64,000 nt of DNA from Neurospora intermedia (taxonomy: Eukaryota > Ascomycota > Sordariomycetes > Sordariales > Sordariaceae), in NCBI GenBank assembly GCA_037102815.1, contig BTPP01000003.1:4464001-4528000 (forward strand). The letters run 5' to 3'. This document shows, one piece after another, positions 11,571-24,000 of the stretch (within the stretch, counting starts at the first letter, position 1; each line of letters starts with the position of its first letter). Under the pieces are notes generated by a model, which searched no databases, was not told the DNA's origin, and saw only the letters and a program-made list of their open reading frames with translations. Made by a program: the position numbers and the translations under genes.

Positions 11571-13430
11571 TTAGCAAGCACCATACCTCACACCTCTCTT
11601 CCCCAACTCCTTCCTTCCCACAGCATCCTCAGGCCAGATCCACCCCCTACTCCTCTTCGCCTCTCTCTTCTCCGCCAACTGCGGCTGCGGCATCCACTCA
11701 TCCCTCGCCAAGGCCTTCCGTCTCGTTCCCTCAGCGGGCGCACCGATCTCCGCCTTCCAGTGTACCTGTCCCGGAACAGGCTCGTCGCCCGCAAGCATGC
11801 ACAATCCCCACAGGGCCAAGCAAGCCGTCATCTGCACCTCGTTCACATTCTCCGCGGACACGGCCGCTTCGCTACCCGTGGCAGCCAGCTGCACGCTCCC
11901 CACCTCCAGATAGCCGAAATGCGGGGTGGTCTCGGTCCCGTTGCGAACAAACACCAGCTCGATCTCGGTCAAGATGAAGCCGTACCGGCACCCGTGCTCG
12001 CGCATGACGTGGTGCAAGTGCGCGAGGCCGCGCAGATACTCGACCCGCTTGATGTTGCCCTCGACGCGCATGCCCGTGTTGAAGCGGTCAAAGGACTTGA
12101 CGAGCCCGACGACGCGCGCGGTGGGCTTGCCGCCGAAGATGGCGGCTACGCTGTTGGTGGCGGATTCGCCGGCGACGTTGGCGATGAACATGTTGTCCGT
12201 TGCGGCTGCGGATGCGGAGGAAGCACCGGTGGCGACGGCGGCCATGGGGCTCTTGGAGGGAACGGAGAGCTGGAGAGGGCGCTGCGAGCAGAGGGCCAGA
12301 GCGGCGTTGAGCTTGGGGAGGTAGTGCGCCGAGTAGATGGAGTGCAGCGCGGCTTCGGTCTCGGGGTGGCGGTGGTGGGGAGAAGAGGCCGTGGGGAGGA
12401 GGGCTTGCGAGATGGGCACCGAGAGGCAGGCGGAGGCGCCGGGGATGGAGAGGATGGAGGCCGCGGTGAAGTTGGTCCAGGGGCGAACTTGTCGGACGTC
12501 CCACCAGAAGTGCTTGGTGTGGGGATCCCGAAGCGGGAAGGAGATGGTGCGAACGAGCGACGGAGCTGGGTTCGACGAGGTAAGGTAGGATAGGAGGGTC
12601 GTCGAGGGCGTCATGTCGGGGGTGATGGGAGCGGCAGCAGCGAGAGGCGAAGGTGCGCGCGGCGCATATGGCTGGTACATGAAAGACTCGGGCTGGGGGA
12701 ATTGGGCCTGGGGCTGCGGCGTAGGCGACGGGCTGAGGCTGGCCCGAGTCTGGGATGGCACGTAGGTCGGCATTTGGCGGTAGGTGGGATAGCCATATCT
12801 CTCGATGGTGACGTGGTCTAGGCTGCACAGGGAAGCCCGGCGAGAGTGAGGTACCGATGAAGGCTCGGCAACATAGTTGATGGGAGCGAAGACGATGCCG
12901 CTGTTATCCTCCGTGAAGGGGAGAGGAGTCGCGAAGGAGATGGCGTCTGGGTTGGTGTAGCTGCGCTGATGTACAGGTCGGAAGCTGTCGGTATTGGCCC
13001 GGGCCCGGGAGATCCTTGGGCCCGGCATAGTCCGAGCACGCTTGGGAGCCGGAGCAGCAACGGCGGATGGATCGATGGACTGGTCCTGGCTGCGAATCTT
13101 GGGGAGGAGAAGAGGTCCATGAGTACGGATGGGTGACCGGCTCCGGACCGGTGTTGTCCTCCGTGTGCTTGTTGCGCTCACTGACTCTGAGGGAGAAGAC
13201 TCAAAGGAGGAGTAGACCGATGAGCCATGGGAGACGGAGCGAACATGGCTAGGGTTGAAGTTGATCTCAAGGAGAGAAGGGTCGAAAGAAAAGCTTGGCG
13301 GAGTGACCGGAAGTTCACACGATGGGAAGGTGAATTCGTAAGGGATACCTGTTGCCAGACTGTGTCCAAACAACTGTTAGCTGTGAAGTTGACGGCAGTC
13401 TGGGGTAGTGTAAACAACTTACGTAGACAT
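11571..13430 (-). CDS. Conserved filamentous-fungal protein of unknown function
   Basis: Predicted 598 aa. I prefer a start at 13430 with an 8-nt first coding exon (13430-13423), then a 63-nt intron (donor GTAAGT, branch GCTAAC) and exon 13359-11571, giving MSTLATGIPYEF. An ATG inside that intron (13371-13373) is an alternative. The first about 300 residues are Ser/Pro-rich and probably disordered, with a basic patch (APKRARTMPGPRISRARAN) that could be a nuclear localisation signal. The C-terminal half looks globular: the segment HFWWDVRQVRPWTNFTA, then the block around YLRGLAHLHHVMREHG and CRYGFILTEIELVFVRNG, and GYLEVGS. I recognise the pattern from uncharacterised ascomycete proteins, but not a function. 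The GFILTEIELVFVR strands recall fungal restriction-endonuclease-like domains; this is only a weak impression. The far C-terminus is Lys/Arg-rich. Confidence 0.85.
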
Positions 13431-14127
13431 TTTGAAGCTTGTATAGTTGAAGGAGCGGATTACAGGATTAGTTTGGAAAACAAGGATAGGAAGGAGACCC
13501 GCTCCGATGGTGATTCTAAATTGTATGAGAGTGGAGGTGAAAAGGAAGGAAGGGATTGTATGTGTGGTCTTGGCCCGGACACTTGAGACTCTAGATGCCT
13601 GAAGAGAAGATGTTGTTTGGACATGAAGCAAGAAGGGGCAACAAGAGGAGGGAAACAAGGTTATACTTATCCTCATGCTCAGATGGATAACTCGAGATCA
13701 TAGGCCATGGAGGGCCGGAGAGTATGGACCCATGTTAGCACCAGGAGAGGACTGGACGATGGATGCCCATTGCCGGCGCGAGAAGCATGGGCATAGGAAT
13801 ACTAGCGTTAAGCGTGGGCCGCGGTCGCGAAAACCACATGAGAGACATGCTCGGAGACACAGGCGTGTAAGCTGTGCTCACAAAGGTACGTATCTCTTGT
13901 GAATCCTTTATTTAGTGAGTGTACAAAGGCGCGAATACCTACCTAGCCCTGGTGGAGAGGTCCAAGAGGGATTGCCGGAAAGAGGAAGAGAAGAGAAGAG
14001 CAACTTGCAGCCTCCAGTGCTACCTTGGCTACGTTGTTACCCTTTGCCCTTGTCACGACCCTAGTCTTTGGTGGTTAGCATCTTGGCAGTCGGGTTTAAG
14101 GCTGGAACCCATGGACAACTCTGATTG

Positions 14128-14220
14128 CTCAGATATCCAAATAAATCTGAAACGCGGAGATCTATGGCGCTCGTCGAGACCCAGGGTCATGTCACTCGAC
14201 GATTTATTTGGATAGTTGAG
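14128..14220. repeat. Nested inverted repeat (potential hairpin)
   Basis: Outer arms 14128-14147 and 14201-14220 are inverted copies, 18 of 20 bases matching, with the core TATCCAAATAAATC perfectly repeated in reverse complement. Inside, TCGTCGAG (14171-14178) and CTCGACGA (14195-14202) form a second perfect 8-bp inverted repeat that would stack almost directly on the outer stem. No coding function is apparent. It could be a small non-autonomous DNA transposon (MITE), a structured RNA or a palindromic protein-binding site. Confidence 0.75.
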
Positions 14221-17200
14221 AAATGGGTTCGTAATTGACGGATAGAATAGCCGCCATTGTGGTTGTCGGTTTCTGGAGACATGATGCTTTGAGGTCGACG
14301 TCAAAAGGTAAACACAGGTCGAAAACACCATTCAGGAGAGGAATGATAGGGTATGTAGACTGATAAGATACCGATAATCTCGAATCTCACTTACATGCAT
14401 CAACATGTCGGATCGGAGGAGGGCACACAATGGACAAAGAGGACAAAGAAGACGTACCGGCAGTTACACGTTCTCTCGCTCCATTCATTCCATGTGGAAG
14501 CTTCCTCAAAACGCTTCATGGCCCAAGCTCCCTTTTCTTGAGACTTCACGCAAAGAAGAGCCCTTTTCCCTTCTGGGAAGCCCTAGTTCTGAGAAGTCGA
14601 AGGTAGATGGGCATCTCAGCAACACCATTGGCCATAAATCCCATGTCGGTGCAAGCCGCCATGCAGGCGTCTATGAGTCATATTTAGACACATGGTCCCG
14701 CCTACAGCGTAGCACTGTTACCCGTCAAGGGTCATTTGTACTTGATCCAGCACTCACCAGTAGCAACGGTACTTTCAGAAGCTCTCTCTCCAGATCTTGG
14801 GCCCAGGCGCCAGCCGCGGGACGACGTGGGAACCGAACCAGACAGACGGCAAATGGCAGATGGCAGCAAGAGCGGGCCAGGGACAGAACTTCTTCTGTTG
14901 GAGCGTGTGTTTGGGGACAATATCGGGACACATAGGATAGGGCGGGGAGAACAAACTGACAGACAAGTGAGAACAGGGCGGAACAGAATGGGGGGGTCGA
15001 TCATGCTGCCAGATGCCACTTCGACGCGGGGTCATCACGACGGTGCTTCCCGCAGCACATCGCAGCCAGGGCCATCGAGTCGAGCCACGACACGTTCTGA
15101 TGGAGCAAGGCTTCGAACCCATCGCGTCTTTTTTTCTCGCAACACCACCCGGACACCACTACCGCACCACCATCACCTTCAAAAGACATTTACCCCGCGG
15201 CGACAAAGGCATGCTAGGCCGTTGAGCAGGACTGCTGAACGGACCCATCGGCAGAGTCGAAAAGCCAAACGGAAGGCTGCCACGGCTCGACTACACTATA
15301 CACTAGAAGGTCAGGCACAGATGCAAGGCCAGCTCTTTCACTTTCACTGAATCCAGAACGTCCGAGAAAAGTGTTCTGATACGACAGCTGGAAAGGCATT
15401 CGCCTCCCCGTTATCTCAGTGATAGTGATAGCTCGCAATGTCCATACATAGTGCATTGCATACCAGGCCGACACTAACAAAAAAAAGTAAGGCGGGTTGG
15501 GCACCCATCCTCTCCATCCTTTCGTTCGACATTTCGGCTATCCGGAGTTTGGGCGTGCTCGTTGATGTCTCCCTCGCATCATGTTTCTGCTCAAGACTCC
15601 AGAGCAGCTCCACGATTGCTCCCCGCTACCAGTCGCATCTCTCCTCTGCACAGAGGAAATGCAGTGCTAGGAGAAACCTCCGACCCTATGGCGGCCCTAT
15701 TTTCGGTGGACCCATCGACTGCTTAGCTTTTCTCAGACCTTCAACTTTGAGATAGAGAGAGAGAGAGAGACAGAGAGGCAGAGGTTCTGTCGAGAGTCTG
15801 AAGGTTCCAAGATGCGAGCGGTTACTGAAATTGCTTTGTCTTACGACCGACCGCCAAAGTTAACGAAGGTGGTAGGGATCGAGCAGGTACGGCGTCGTTC
15901 AGAAGGGGTTGGAAGATTTGCAAGCACGAATTTCTCACCGGACCGAAACCACCTAAGCGCCATGAAGTGTAGAGAAGATCAAAGATGTCTACCTCTACGG
16001 TAGCTGACGACCGGAGTAGGAAGCGCGCACCGGCGGGCGCTTGCACATGGAATGTCGCTTGCGCTCAGTCAACTTGTTAAGAAAACGTGCGCAGTTGTAG
16101 CGTCGGACACTAACACAACGAGCGGGTCGGGTTAATCAAACAGCCGCCCAATCGTTCCGTCGCCGTGCTTAGGTAACTTTCTAGGGTCTTTAGGTAGGCA
16201 TAACCTTGAACATGCGTTAACATCAGCGGCGGCTGGGCGGTTACGGAAATTGTTAGAGGCCGGTTTTGCCAGCCCAGCCCAATCCGTTATCCGGAGCTTT
16301 CCTGTTCATCATCTGCTTCATTCTCCTTCCTTACTTTGAAGAAAAGGTTTGGCGATGACCGTCAAGGTCGGCAGTTACACAGCCTCATTACGAAGTTTGT
16401 AGGCGCTTAGAAGTTCGGAGTCTCACATATCAAGGGAGGATAGGATCTTCGGATCGGAAACCCACAGCGTCATCAATTTTAAGCGCCCGTCCAAACGTCG
16501 ATGACAATGTTCAAGAGGGCGGTCCGGTCAGTCACAAGGTTTCGTACAACAATTCCCGGCCTCTTAACTCACCCAGCAAGGCCAGGTCAAGAGGTGAATA
16601 TTTTCTTTTAAAGTTTTAGCGAGCCAGATCGCCGCAAGGTCACCGTCACCCCCCTTAAAAATTGTCCCGAGATCGTCACGTCTCCGTAACGTTCCTCGTC
16701 CTCATACGACTATCATACCCCAGGCGTCTTGACATGAAAAATCTACACTTAATCGTCTCTTGACATTGCCCGCGCAGCACCGAGACCACGGGGACTTTCG
16801 GAGTTGGAGTCGTCTCAGTCCGTTTTTACCTACGCTAACGTTGCCGGCGGCCCGCGGCCTTTTCCTCCGAACGGGAGCTTTTTCAACATTGACGACGATT
16901 CTTGCAGTTTGTTCTCCAATTTTCATGCAACACCAGAACGCCGATCTGCAACTTTTGCTGTTGTGCTGTCAGTCGAGCATTGATTTCTGTCTTTTTTTTT
17001 TTTCTTTCACTTTCGAGTCTTTTAACCCCCCCTGTCTTTGCGTGCCGCATGGCAGCCCGACCAATTCCACAAGGGGTCCGATTCAACCCTGCATTGTTCG
17101 TGGCCAATCAGATCACTTAAACCCGACTTATACACTACCATGCCATTACCTTTTGGGACATGGGGCAAGTTTACCCGTCGATTGGACGACGATGAACCTA

Positions 17201-18796
17201 TCGATACATGTGTGGGTGATATCAATATATGCTGTATGGAATGGCAGACAGCCAAAGACTGGAAGTTGTCTAGAACTCTTCTTACCGACTCTTGCTCTTC
17301 CTTTTTGCTCAGGCCCTGGAACAAAGAAAAAAAAAAAAAAAAGAGGGGAAGGATGGCCTAGTAGGAAAGAAACAGCGGGGAGAGAGAGGGAGGAATTCCG
17401 GAAAAAGAAGGAATAAAAAAATCCACAGTCCACAGCACATACGCACTAAAACATGCAGAACACTAACTATATGGACACTAAGACTAACAACGCAAGCTAC
17501 CTACCTAGGGCATCTCGACTAATGCTAGGTGAAGTGTCAAACTCGGACTGAACGAGGTATCCAGTAGCATCCGATTAAACATGTGGTGTCATTGTCCATT
17601 CCCGGGTACCAGACCTTTGGCAGTTTCTTCGCCTTTTCCGTTCTTTTCCCACTTTTTTCACTTTTTCGCGTTGACAGATGTTTCATTGTTTCATGTGGTA
17701 GTGGGAGAAACATGAAACAACGGCTTTCTGCAAGGCATACTCCATTTCTGTTGAGGTTCTGACCATCCATCCATCTCTTCGCCATCTCCCATGGCCAGTG
17801 TCGTGGTGCGGGGGGAGAGTTGGTGGAAAAAAAGCACGTCAAGTCACGCACATACATGTGAATATGGATTGAACGTGAATCATGTGAAGGGGGAAAGGAA
17901 AAAGAAACTCCGTTATCTGCCGACATGGCATGATATGATATGCTTTTGTCTTTGTGTTGTCAACGTCTAGAAAGGTCCAAACTGATCCCAACAAGGCATT
18001 TTTACATCGAGAGCTGGATGGTTTTGTGATCATTCAAGTTTCAAACCCCGAGGATGCCAGTGGATGAGTAGTAATGCAGGTCATATCATGGAATATCAGA
18101 CAACTGACGAGATGAACTTGTACAATTCTCATCTACAACTTGAAACCGCTGAAAAAACCTTCCCCTGTGAAAAGGTTGAAAGAAGGGTCGCATACCCGTC
18201 TTCCCGGAGCGGACTCTTATGATAGCATGATTCCATGTCTTCAACCGCCTATCGGGACCCAATAATCCGAAGTGACTGACTGGCTATAGGTACATAGTAC
18301 TACATACATATCCTTCTTTACTTTCCACGCCAGAAAAGGACGGAACAAAGATAAAGGAACAATGGCCCCCCCCCCATCCCATCCTTCAATCAACCACGTG
18401 CGCACCAAGAAAACATGAAACACCATCATGTTTCTTTTCTCTCTCCCGCTTTTCCGAGCTTCCGAGCGGATACATACTTCTGTATGTTATGTAGTACAAA
18501 GACACACATCCAAACTGGGTCTCAACAATAGGCTTTGTTTGAGGTCTCTCCCATTCTCTTCTCCTCCGGCCTTCGCTCACAACATTAGGTAATTATGCAA
18601 TGACTGACTGAACCAAGCCCTACTACGTACGCTACGGCGGCTCAACATCTACCCGGGATCCGTCCGTGGTCCGGCCAGTTTCGTTTGCTCATCATATGGG
18701 TTACACCTCCATCTCATCTCCAGAGAAGAAGGCCAGGCCAAGCATAGCACAGCACAGCCTCACCCCAGCCAGCCAGGCCCATTCTGCCGACCTGGT

Positions 18797-18826
18797 GACC
18801 TGGACCTGGACCTGGACCTGGACCTG
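18797..18826. repeat. GACCTG hexanucleotide tandem array
   Basis: Five perfect GACCTG units in non-coding DNA, flanked by a degenerate sixth copy. Confidence 0.9.
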
Positions 18827-19443
18827 ACCAGACCGAACGGATATTGTAGCCTGTTACCTATGCATCCAACAATCTCATTTTGTTGCTCTCGTCCTGTGTA
18901 CATATATTACATAGGTACATGGTAGTACCCTTATCTTGTTTACTTATAGGGCGGCGGGCGGCTAATTTTTTTTGACTTTTTTTTTGTTTCATTTTCGATG
19001 TTCGTTGTTTGGTCCAATCGCATTCGGCCTACACTTACCACATAACCACAGGCTTCTTCAGCTTGACGACGGTCACTCGTCATTCTTTGGTGGTGGTTGG
19101 GGTCAATCGCGCTTGTTTCATCATGTGATCTTCAAGATGGTTAGGTTGTGGTAATCCGTACGGTGTACCTATACATACTATACTATACGCGCAATTGGGG
19201 TTTGGTGTCTGAAGCTGTTAAGGAGTAGTTAGATATAGGTACATTTGAGTGGAGGTGGTTCTGCTGATGATACTATGTGGTTCTCGTTTGGATTGCTTGC
19301 TGGGCTTTCGAGGTTCACTAATTGTTTGTTTGGGGGGTTTTCTTTTTCTTTTCCCGAATTTATTTGCGGGCTCCGTTATTAACAGGGACGAGACATCACA
19401 TGTTGACTTTATTGTCGATTGTGTCAAAACACACGCACAAAAC

Positions 19444-19464
19444 AAAAAAAAAAAAAAAAAAAAA
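19444..19464. repeat. Poly(A) tract of 21
   Basis: Homopolymer run in intergenic DNA about 360 bp from the 3' end of the minus-strand VARP-like gene. Confidence 0.9.
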
Positions 19465-19827
19465 CCCCCGCGGCGGAACCCAGAGGGGCGGCAAGATAAC
19501 TTCTGCCCAGAGAAAGAGTATGACATTGAAAGTTCGGCCGCACGTTCCCAGCTCCAACGCCTGTCCTATATCCTGTGAACCACTCAACACTGTCTCACCA
19601 CTGCAGGCGGACAAATCTTTGAAGTGTAATTTCCAACGGCCAGACAACGCCGCCAGCCATTTCTTCAAACCATTGCCCATATTGTCATGTTGTACATTAC
19701 ACGTTCCACAAACCGACAGCAAACCAGCTTCTTCAGAGACAAAAAGCCATCCAACGCCGTTTATACTTTCAGTCCTTGGAACTTACACCGCTCCATCTGC
19801 CGCCATCCCACCATTCCTTAACGGGGA

Positions 19828-22800
19828 CTATAACAAGTTATCATCAATCCTCCCCGTCGCAACCACCGTACTGGCAGCTATCGTCGCCGGGGCTTTTCCC
19901 ACACCGACGACGCCTTTGCCGGGTACACCCCTCCCATTCCCATTCCCATTCCCCCTGTAGCCACCACCACTACTACTTCCACCAACCCCAACTGAATTCC
20001 TATCAACAGCACTACCCCGTGAACCCGTCAGCCCTCCCGCCTCAACCGCCTTGACCTTCCTCAAAGCCCTCTTCAACCCCTCCATTCGGCCTCTCTCCAA
20101 GATCAACATCCCCCTCGCCAACTCCCTAATCGCCCTCCGTCCCATCTTTTCATGCATATCCCTCCACCCCGCCAGTTCGCCCGCTACCGTCTGCTGGGCA
20201 TACCTTAGTTCTTTTCCCAACATCTCCGCCTCGCGCTCCGCATTCTTGACCTTCTCCTCTCGTTCCTCGTTCATCCGCTGCCTCGTCTCGTCCAAAAGAC
20301 CGAGCGGCCAACGCGACGAGCGGTTGAGCGAATTGTAATTGCGCTCGGCCTCGCGGCGAATGGAGACAATCTTGGCAATGGTTCGCGGCGGCTTGGCGAG
20401 GGCGCGGAGGATGGCTTCGACATTGGAGTAAAGGGTTAAGAAGGCGTTGAAGAAGAGGTTTGTTGGCGAGTTTTGGGGTGGAGCGAGGGCGCGGACGTAG
20501 AGTTCCAGGGCGGTTAGGTGGGAGGGTGGGAGGAAAGGGAAGGTGGTGAGGACGCGGTGGAGGAGTTGGGAGGCATCGTAGAGGTCTATTTGGGAGTATT
20601 GTTAGTAAAGGGTGGTTCCTTTGGTGGAGAGGTCTGTGAAAAGGAATGACTTACCCATGGCAACGTTCCCGACTACGTTCGCCCTCCGGGCCACACTCCT
20701 GGTAGAAAAGTGCACGCTCCTGACAATATCACGAGCATGATCGACAAACTGCTCAACCTCCCTAAGGTCTATGACAGGCTCCATCTCGTCATGGATTTTC
20801 TCCGTTAGCGCTTCCGCCTTGAGCCTACTCCGTTCGGCCATCATGTCAAGCTGCAAGTCAGGCACCAGGAAGAACTCCCAAAGCATCTCATGAGTAGCAA
20901 ACGTGGGATGCGCCAAAAGTACCCGTAAGAACCAATCCATGCGAATCTGGAGATCCTTGAGCACCGCTCGACTTGGCCTGGAAAGAATCTGTGTCGGCGA
21001 CCGCACATCCGCCAGAGACGGTATCCATGAGGAAGGGTTCTCTATCTCCAGCAACTTAACAAGGTGCTCAAAGTCCGTTAGAGATCGACGACACGTCGTT
21101 ACGGCATAACTATATCGGTCGACCGGTGCCCCCGACTTTAGCACAAAACGGATGGAGGTATCCTCAACGAAATAGGATCGTACCACACCCGTTGTGCGTG
21201 AGTCGGAGCCTGGTATGAGCGAGAACAGGGTGAGATCGTCGATTTTGTTGCGGACCTCGTCGTCCTTGGCCAATTCTACGGCTGTCAACCCTCGAAGCTC
21301 CCTGGCCGCAACATCGACGCGAGGATCTCCGAAGAGCACTCGCACCATATCAAAACGCCCATACTTGCTGGCCAGCATCAAAGGGGTAAACCTCTTTTCG
21401 TTGGTTGCATTGACATCAACATCGCAATGTTGCAGGATTTGTAACGCAAGCTTCGGGTCGTTGATGATATGCAGAAGGGTATTACCCTTGGCATCGACAT
21501 GTTCATCCAGGTGCAGAGGTTGACCATCGCCCTGAGTTCTCGTGGCAAAGTCAAGGCCCTCCTCTACCATGACGGAGTAATTGGCATGATCATACGACCG
21601 ACATAACGCGAATAATGGTGTTTGTCCGTTTTTGTCCTTCTGCCGCCAGGGTAGCATCTCGCCTATAAGTTTTATTAGGAAGGGAGCGTGGAAGAGGTAA
21701 TGCGCAGCACTACGACCCCATGTATCTTGTCTGGCGAGATAATCTCTAAGCTGATCGCGCGGCGTTGAATCGAGGAACAAGTTCAACAGCATGTTGATGA
21801 CTTTGGCTTCACCCAACTGAACCGCAGCGCTCATCAATGTCGTGCCCGCGTTGTTCTGGTCTTCCAATAGGACATGGGCAGGGAAATACTGGCTCAGTGA
21901 CAGCAGATACTCCAAGACCTCGATACGGCCATTTTGGATGGCCATCATCGGTACTGACTCCCCAAGTGCATCGGTGGTCTGGGCGAGGCGTTCAATACTA
22001 GTGTCGCCTTCAACTCCACCTGTCCATGTCGTGGTGATGCTGGCTGTCCTAGACCTAAATGAGATCTCCGAGCTGCTCGACAGTGACATACTTCGAGTGT
22101 CCATTGATACCCTTTTGACTTTCTTTGGCAGAGGCAGTGGTTCAGCTTCGTAAGGATCAATGTCGATGTCATCGGATGCTCCATCCTGGAACGGAAATAC
22201 GTGACTGAGTCCAGAACCTTCAGAGAAACGCTCCGATACGGAAAAGGCTGTTGAAGACAGACTTGAACCCCCATTCGCGAAGTTCCAGTCATTTCCCGAT
22301 GCCCTGCGTGAGGAAGGCCGGGATTCGACTGCATAATAGGCGTCGTCGCTGGAATACGTTTCTGGTTCCATGATTTTCTTCAGCTCCCCTATGTCGCCTT
22401 TTGACACCGCGTCCCAAAGTGCTCTGTTCCGACGACTGGCTCGCCGTAACCCGCCGGAATCACGGTCAAGATACGCCAAGACAGCCTCGAAGGTGCTGAG
22501 CGCATAGCCGATCTCGCCACTATCAACATCATCGATGAAGATAAAGTGTCGAACATAGCTTAGTCGCGCTTGGAGGTGCTTAATCTGAGCTTTGATGACA
22601 ACATACAGCAGCAGAGATACAAGGGTATCAGCGTTGATGGTCAAAATGGGCTTTTCCGAAGCTGGCCCCGGAGTCTGCGGAGGCTCAGGTAAAGCGAGCT
22701 GCGTTGCAGCCTTGGCAGTAGAAAGAAGAATTTCCATCATCTCCTGAGGACAGCTGGCGTTTGTCATTTTGCGGAACTCGTCCACCGCACGCCCCAGTCG

Positions 22801-24000
22801 AGAGATGAGATCACGCTTTGCTCGCGACCCACCATCCATAGCGATTCCCAGCTGAGAAATATCGATATTGTCCATCTGCCGTATCTTGGCCTCTAGCTCG
22901 AGATCATCCGGTCGTCGAAGTGTCGTCAAGCGGGGGAACAGCATGTAGTGTACGTTTTCCGTCACATAACGTTCAATCATACGTTCGACAACTGGTCCAG
23001 TCAAGTCGGTGGTTGCGCCCAACAAAGACAATTGTTGCTTATCGACATTCTGAAAGAGGTCAATGGCTGACGTTACAGCGGTCTCCAGAGCCACCCTCAT
23101 AATGTCCTCATCATCCTGGCTGTATATGCTCTCGGTCAAGTGGTCACCATGCGTGTTCCTTGTGAAGCTGCTACTTCCTATACTGTTCGATCGTACACTT
23201 CGAACCGCGTGTGTAATGGGGCCATTGATGGGTTCTGGATCCGGGATGACGCTCGCAGAGGGAGGTGGCGGTAGTGGTCGTTCGACTACAAGGGTGAATT
23301 CGCGGAACAGCTTCTCGAGACCATTTTGCATCTGCCTTGCAATGGCGGGAAAATGATTGAGGAGTTCGTGGAAGCTCCGAATGTCCTTCTTTTTCGGTGC
23401 GTCCGACGCAGCTGCTATAGGCTTGGGTCGGGTGGTTGGTTCGGGCGGCAGTAGGGCCGGAGGGATGTTGACTTCCTCCCATGATCCGACCAGCGGGCGT
23501 GATATGAAATAGACCAGGAACTGCTTAAGCTCGAGAGTATCGGGGTACCAAAGGGCGTCGTGGAGAAGGTTGGCTTGGGCCAAGGCCCTGAATCCTGTTC
23601 AACACCCAGAACAGTTAGCGGTCGGTAGGTTCACGGCTGAGATTCTGTCAAGGAGTTCGGTACCCTTGTTGCTGTAGACATAGTTGTCCTTGATGACAAT
23701 GGTCCTGCCATTGATGGTGCTGTAAAGCTTGGGTTTGCCCTTCATCTCACGGAGATTCTGCGTAGGTTCCTTGGCTCCCGCGCCAGGGCCCCCCTTGGGT
23801 GGAAGGATGCGCAGCACATGGCTCCCGATGAACTCATCGGAGGCTACGGAAGCTGACAAGGGCGCGCCCGTCTCGGTGTCGCGGGAGTCAAGAATGACAT
23901 CGGTGGTCGGGACAAGGAGGATGTGCTGCTGAGGGGGCGAGCACTGGGCGAGATAAGGGCTCTTGGCAAAAGCACTGAGGAATGGGTTTAGAGGTTGCAT
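19828..24000 (-). CDS. VRL1: VARP-like VPS9-ankyrin-PX endosomal protein (Vrl1 homologue)
   Basis: Predicted 1344 aa in three exons: 24000-23664, 23594-20655 and 20585-19828. Both introns have consensus ends, and the joins restore smooth sequence (YSNKG-FRALAQANLLHDALW; NVAMG-DLYDASQLLHRVL). Domains in order: an N-terminal conserved region (1-170); a VPS9 Rab5-type GEF domain at about 285-490 with the key Asp (INADTLVSLLLYVV, D435) and Tyr (SGEIGYALS, Y476); ankyrin repeats at about 655-900 (DVNATNEKRFTPLMLASKYG); a PX lipid-binding domain at about 914-1020; and a helical C-terminal region of about 1030-1290, possibly BAR-like, ending in a Gly/Asn-rich tail. Yeast Vrl1 has VPS9, ankyrin, PX and BAR-like parts and forms the VINE coat with the SNX-BAR protein Vin1. 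Expected role: activation of Rab5-type GTPases and retrograde transport at endosomes. The GEF residues are intact, so it should be active. Confidence 0.88.

Larger units (their letters stand above)
13431..19827. other. 6.4-kb gene-poor interval
   Basis: No gene is supported on either strand. ORFs of up to about 200 codons occur (for example near 14.4-15.3 kb and 16.8-17.4 kb) but have no family-like sequence and overlap ORFs on the other strand. The interval contains a nested hairpin (14128-14220), A-runs at 17327-17342 and 19444-19464, a GACCTG hexamer array (18797-18826) and a GA tract near 15754-15770. A pyrimidine-rich stretch at 16990-17045 followed by an ATG at 17049 looks like a transcript leader, so an unannotated transcript is possible. 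Confidence 0.5.

Noticed and set aside
10977-12593. 538-codon plus-strand ORF opposite the 598-aa orphan gene
   Set aside because: It starts in intergenic repeats, has no splice logic or family-like sequence, and its longest part simply mirrors the coding bias of the minus-strand gene.
14405-15350. ORFs of 176 and 204 codons in the gene-poor gap
   Set aside because: No family-like sequence, unfavourable composition, and overlapping open frames on both strands; no evidence of coding.
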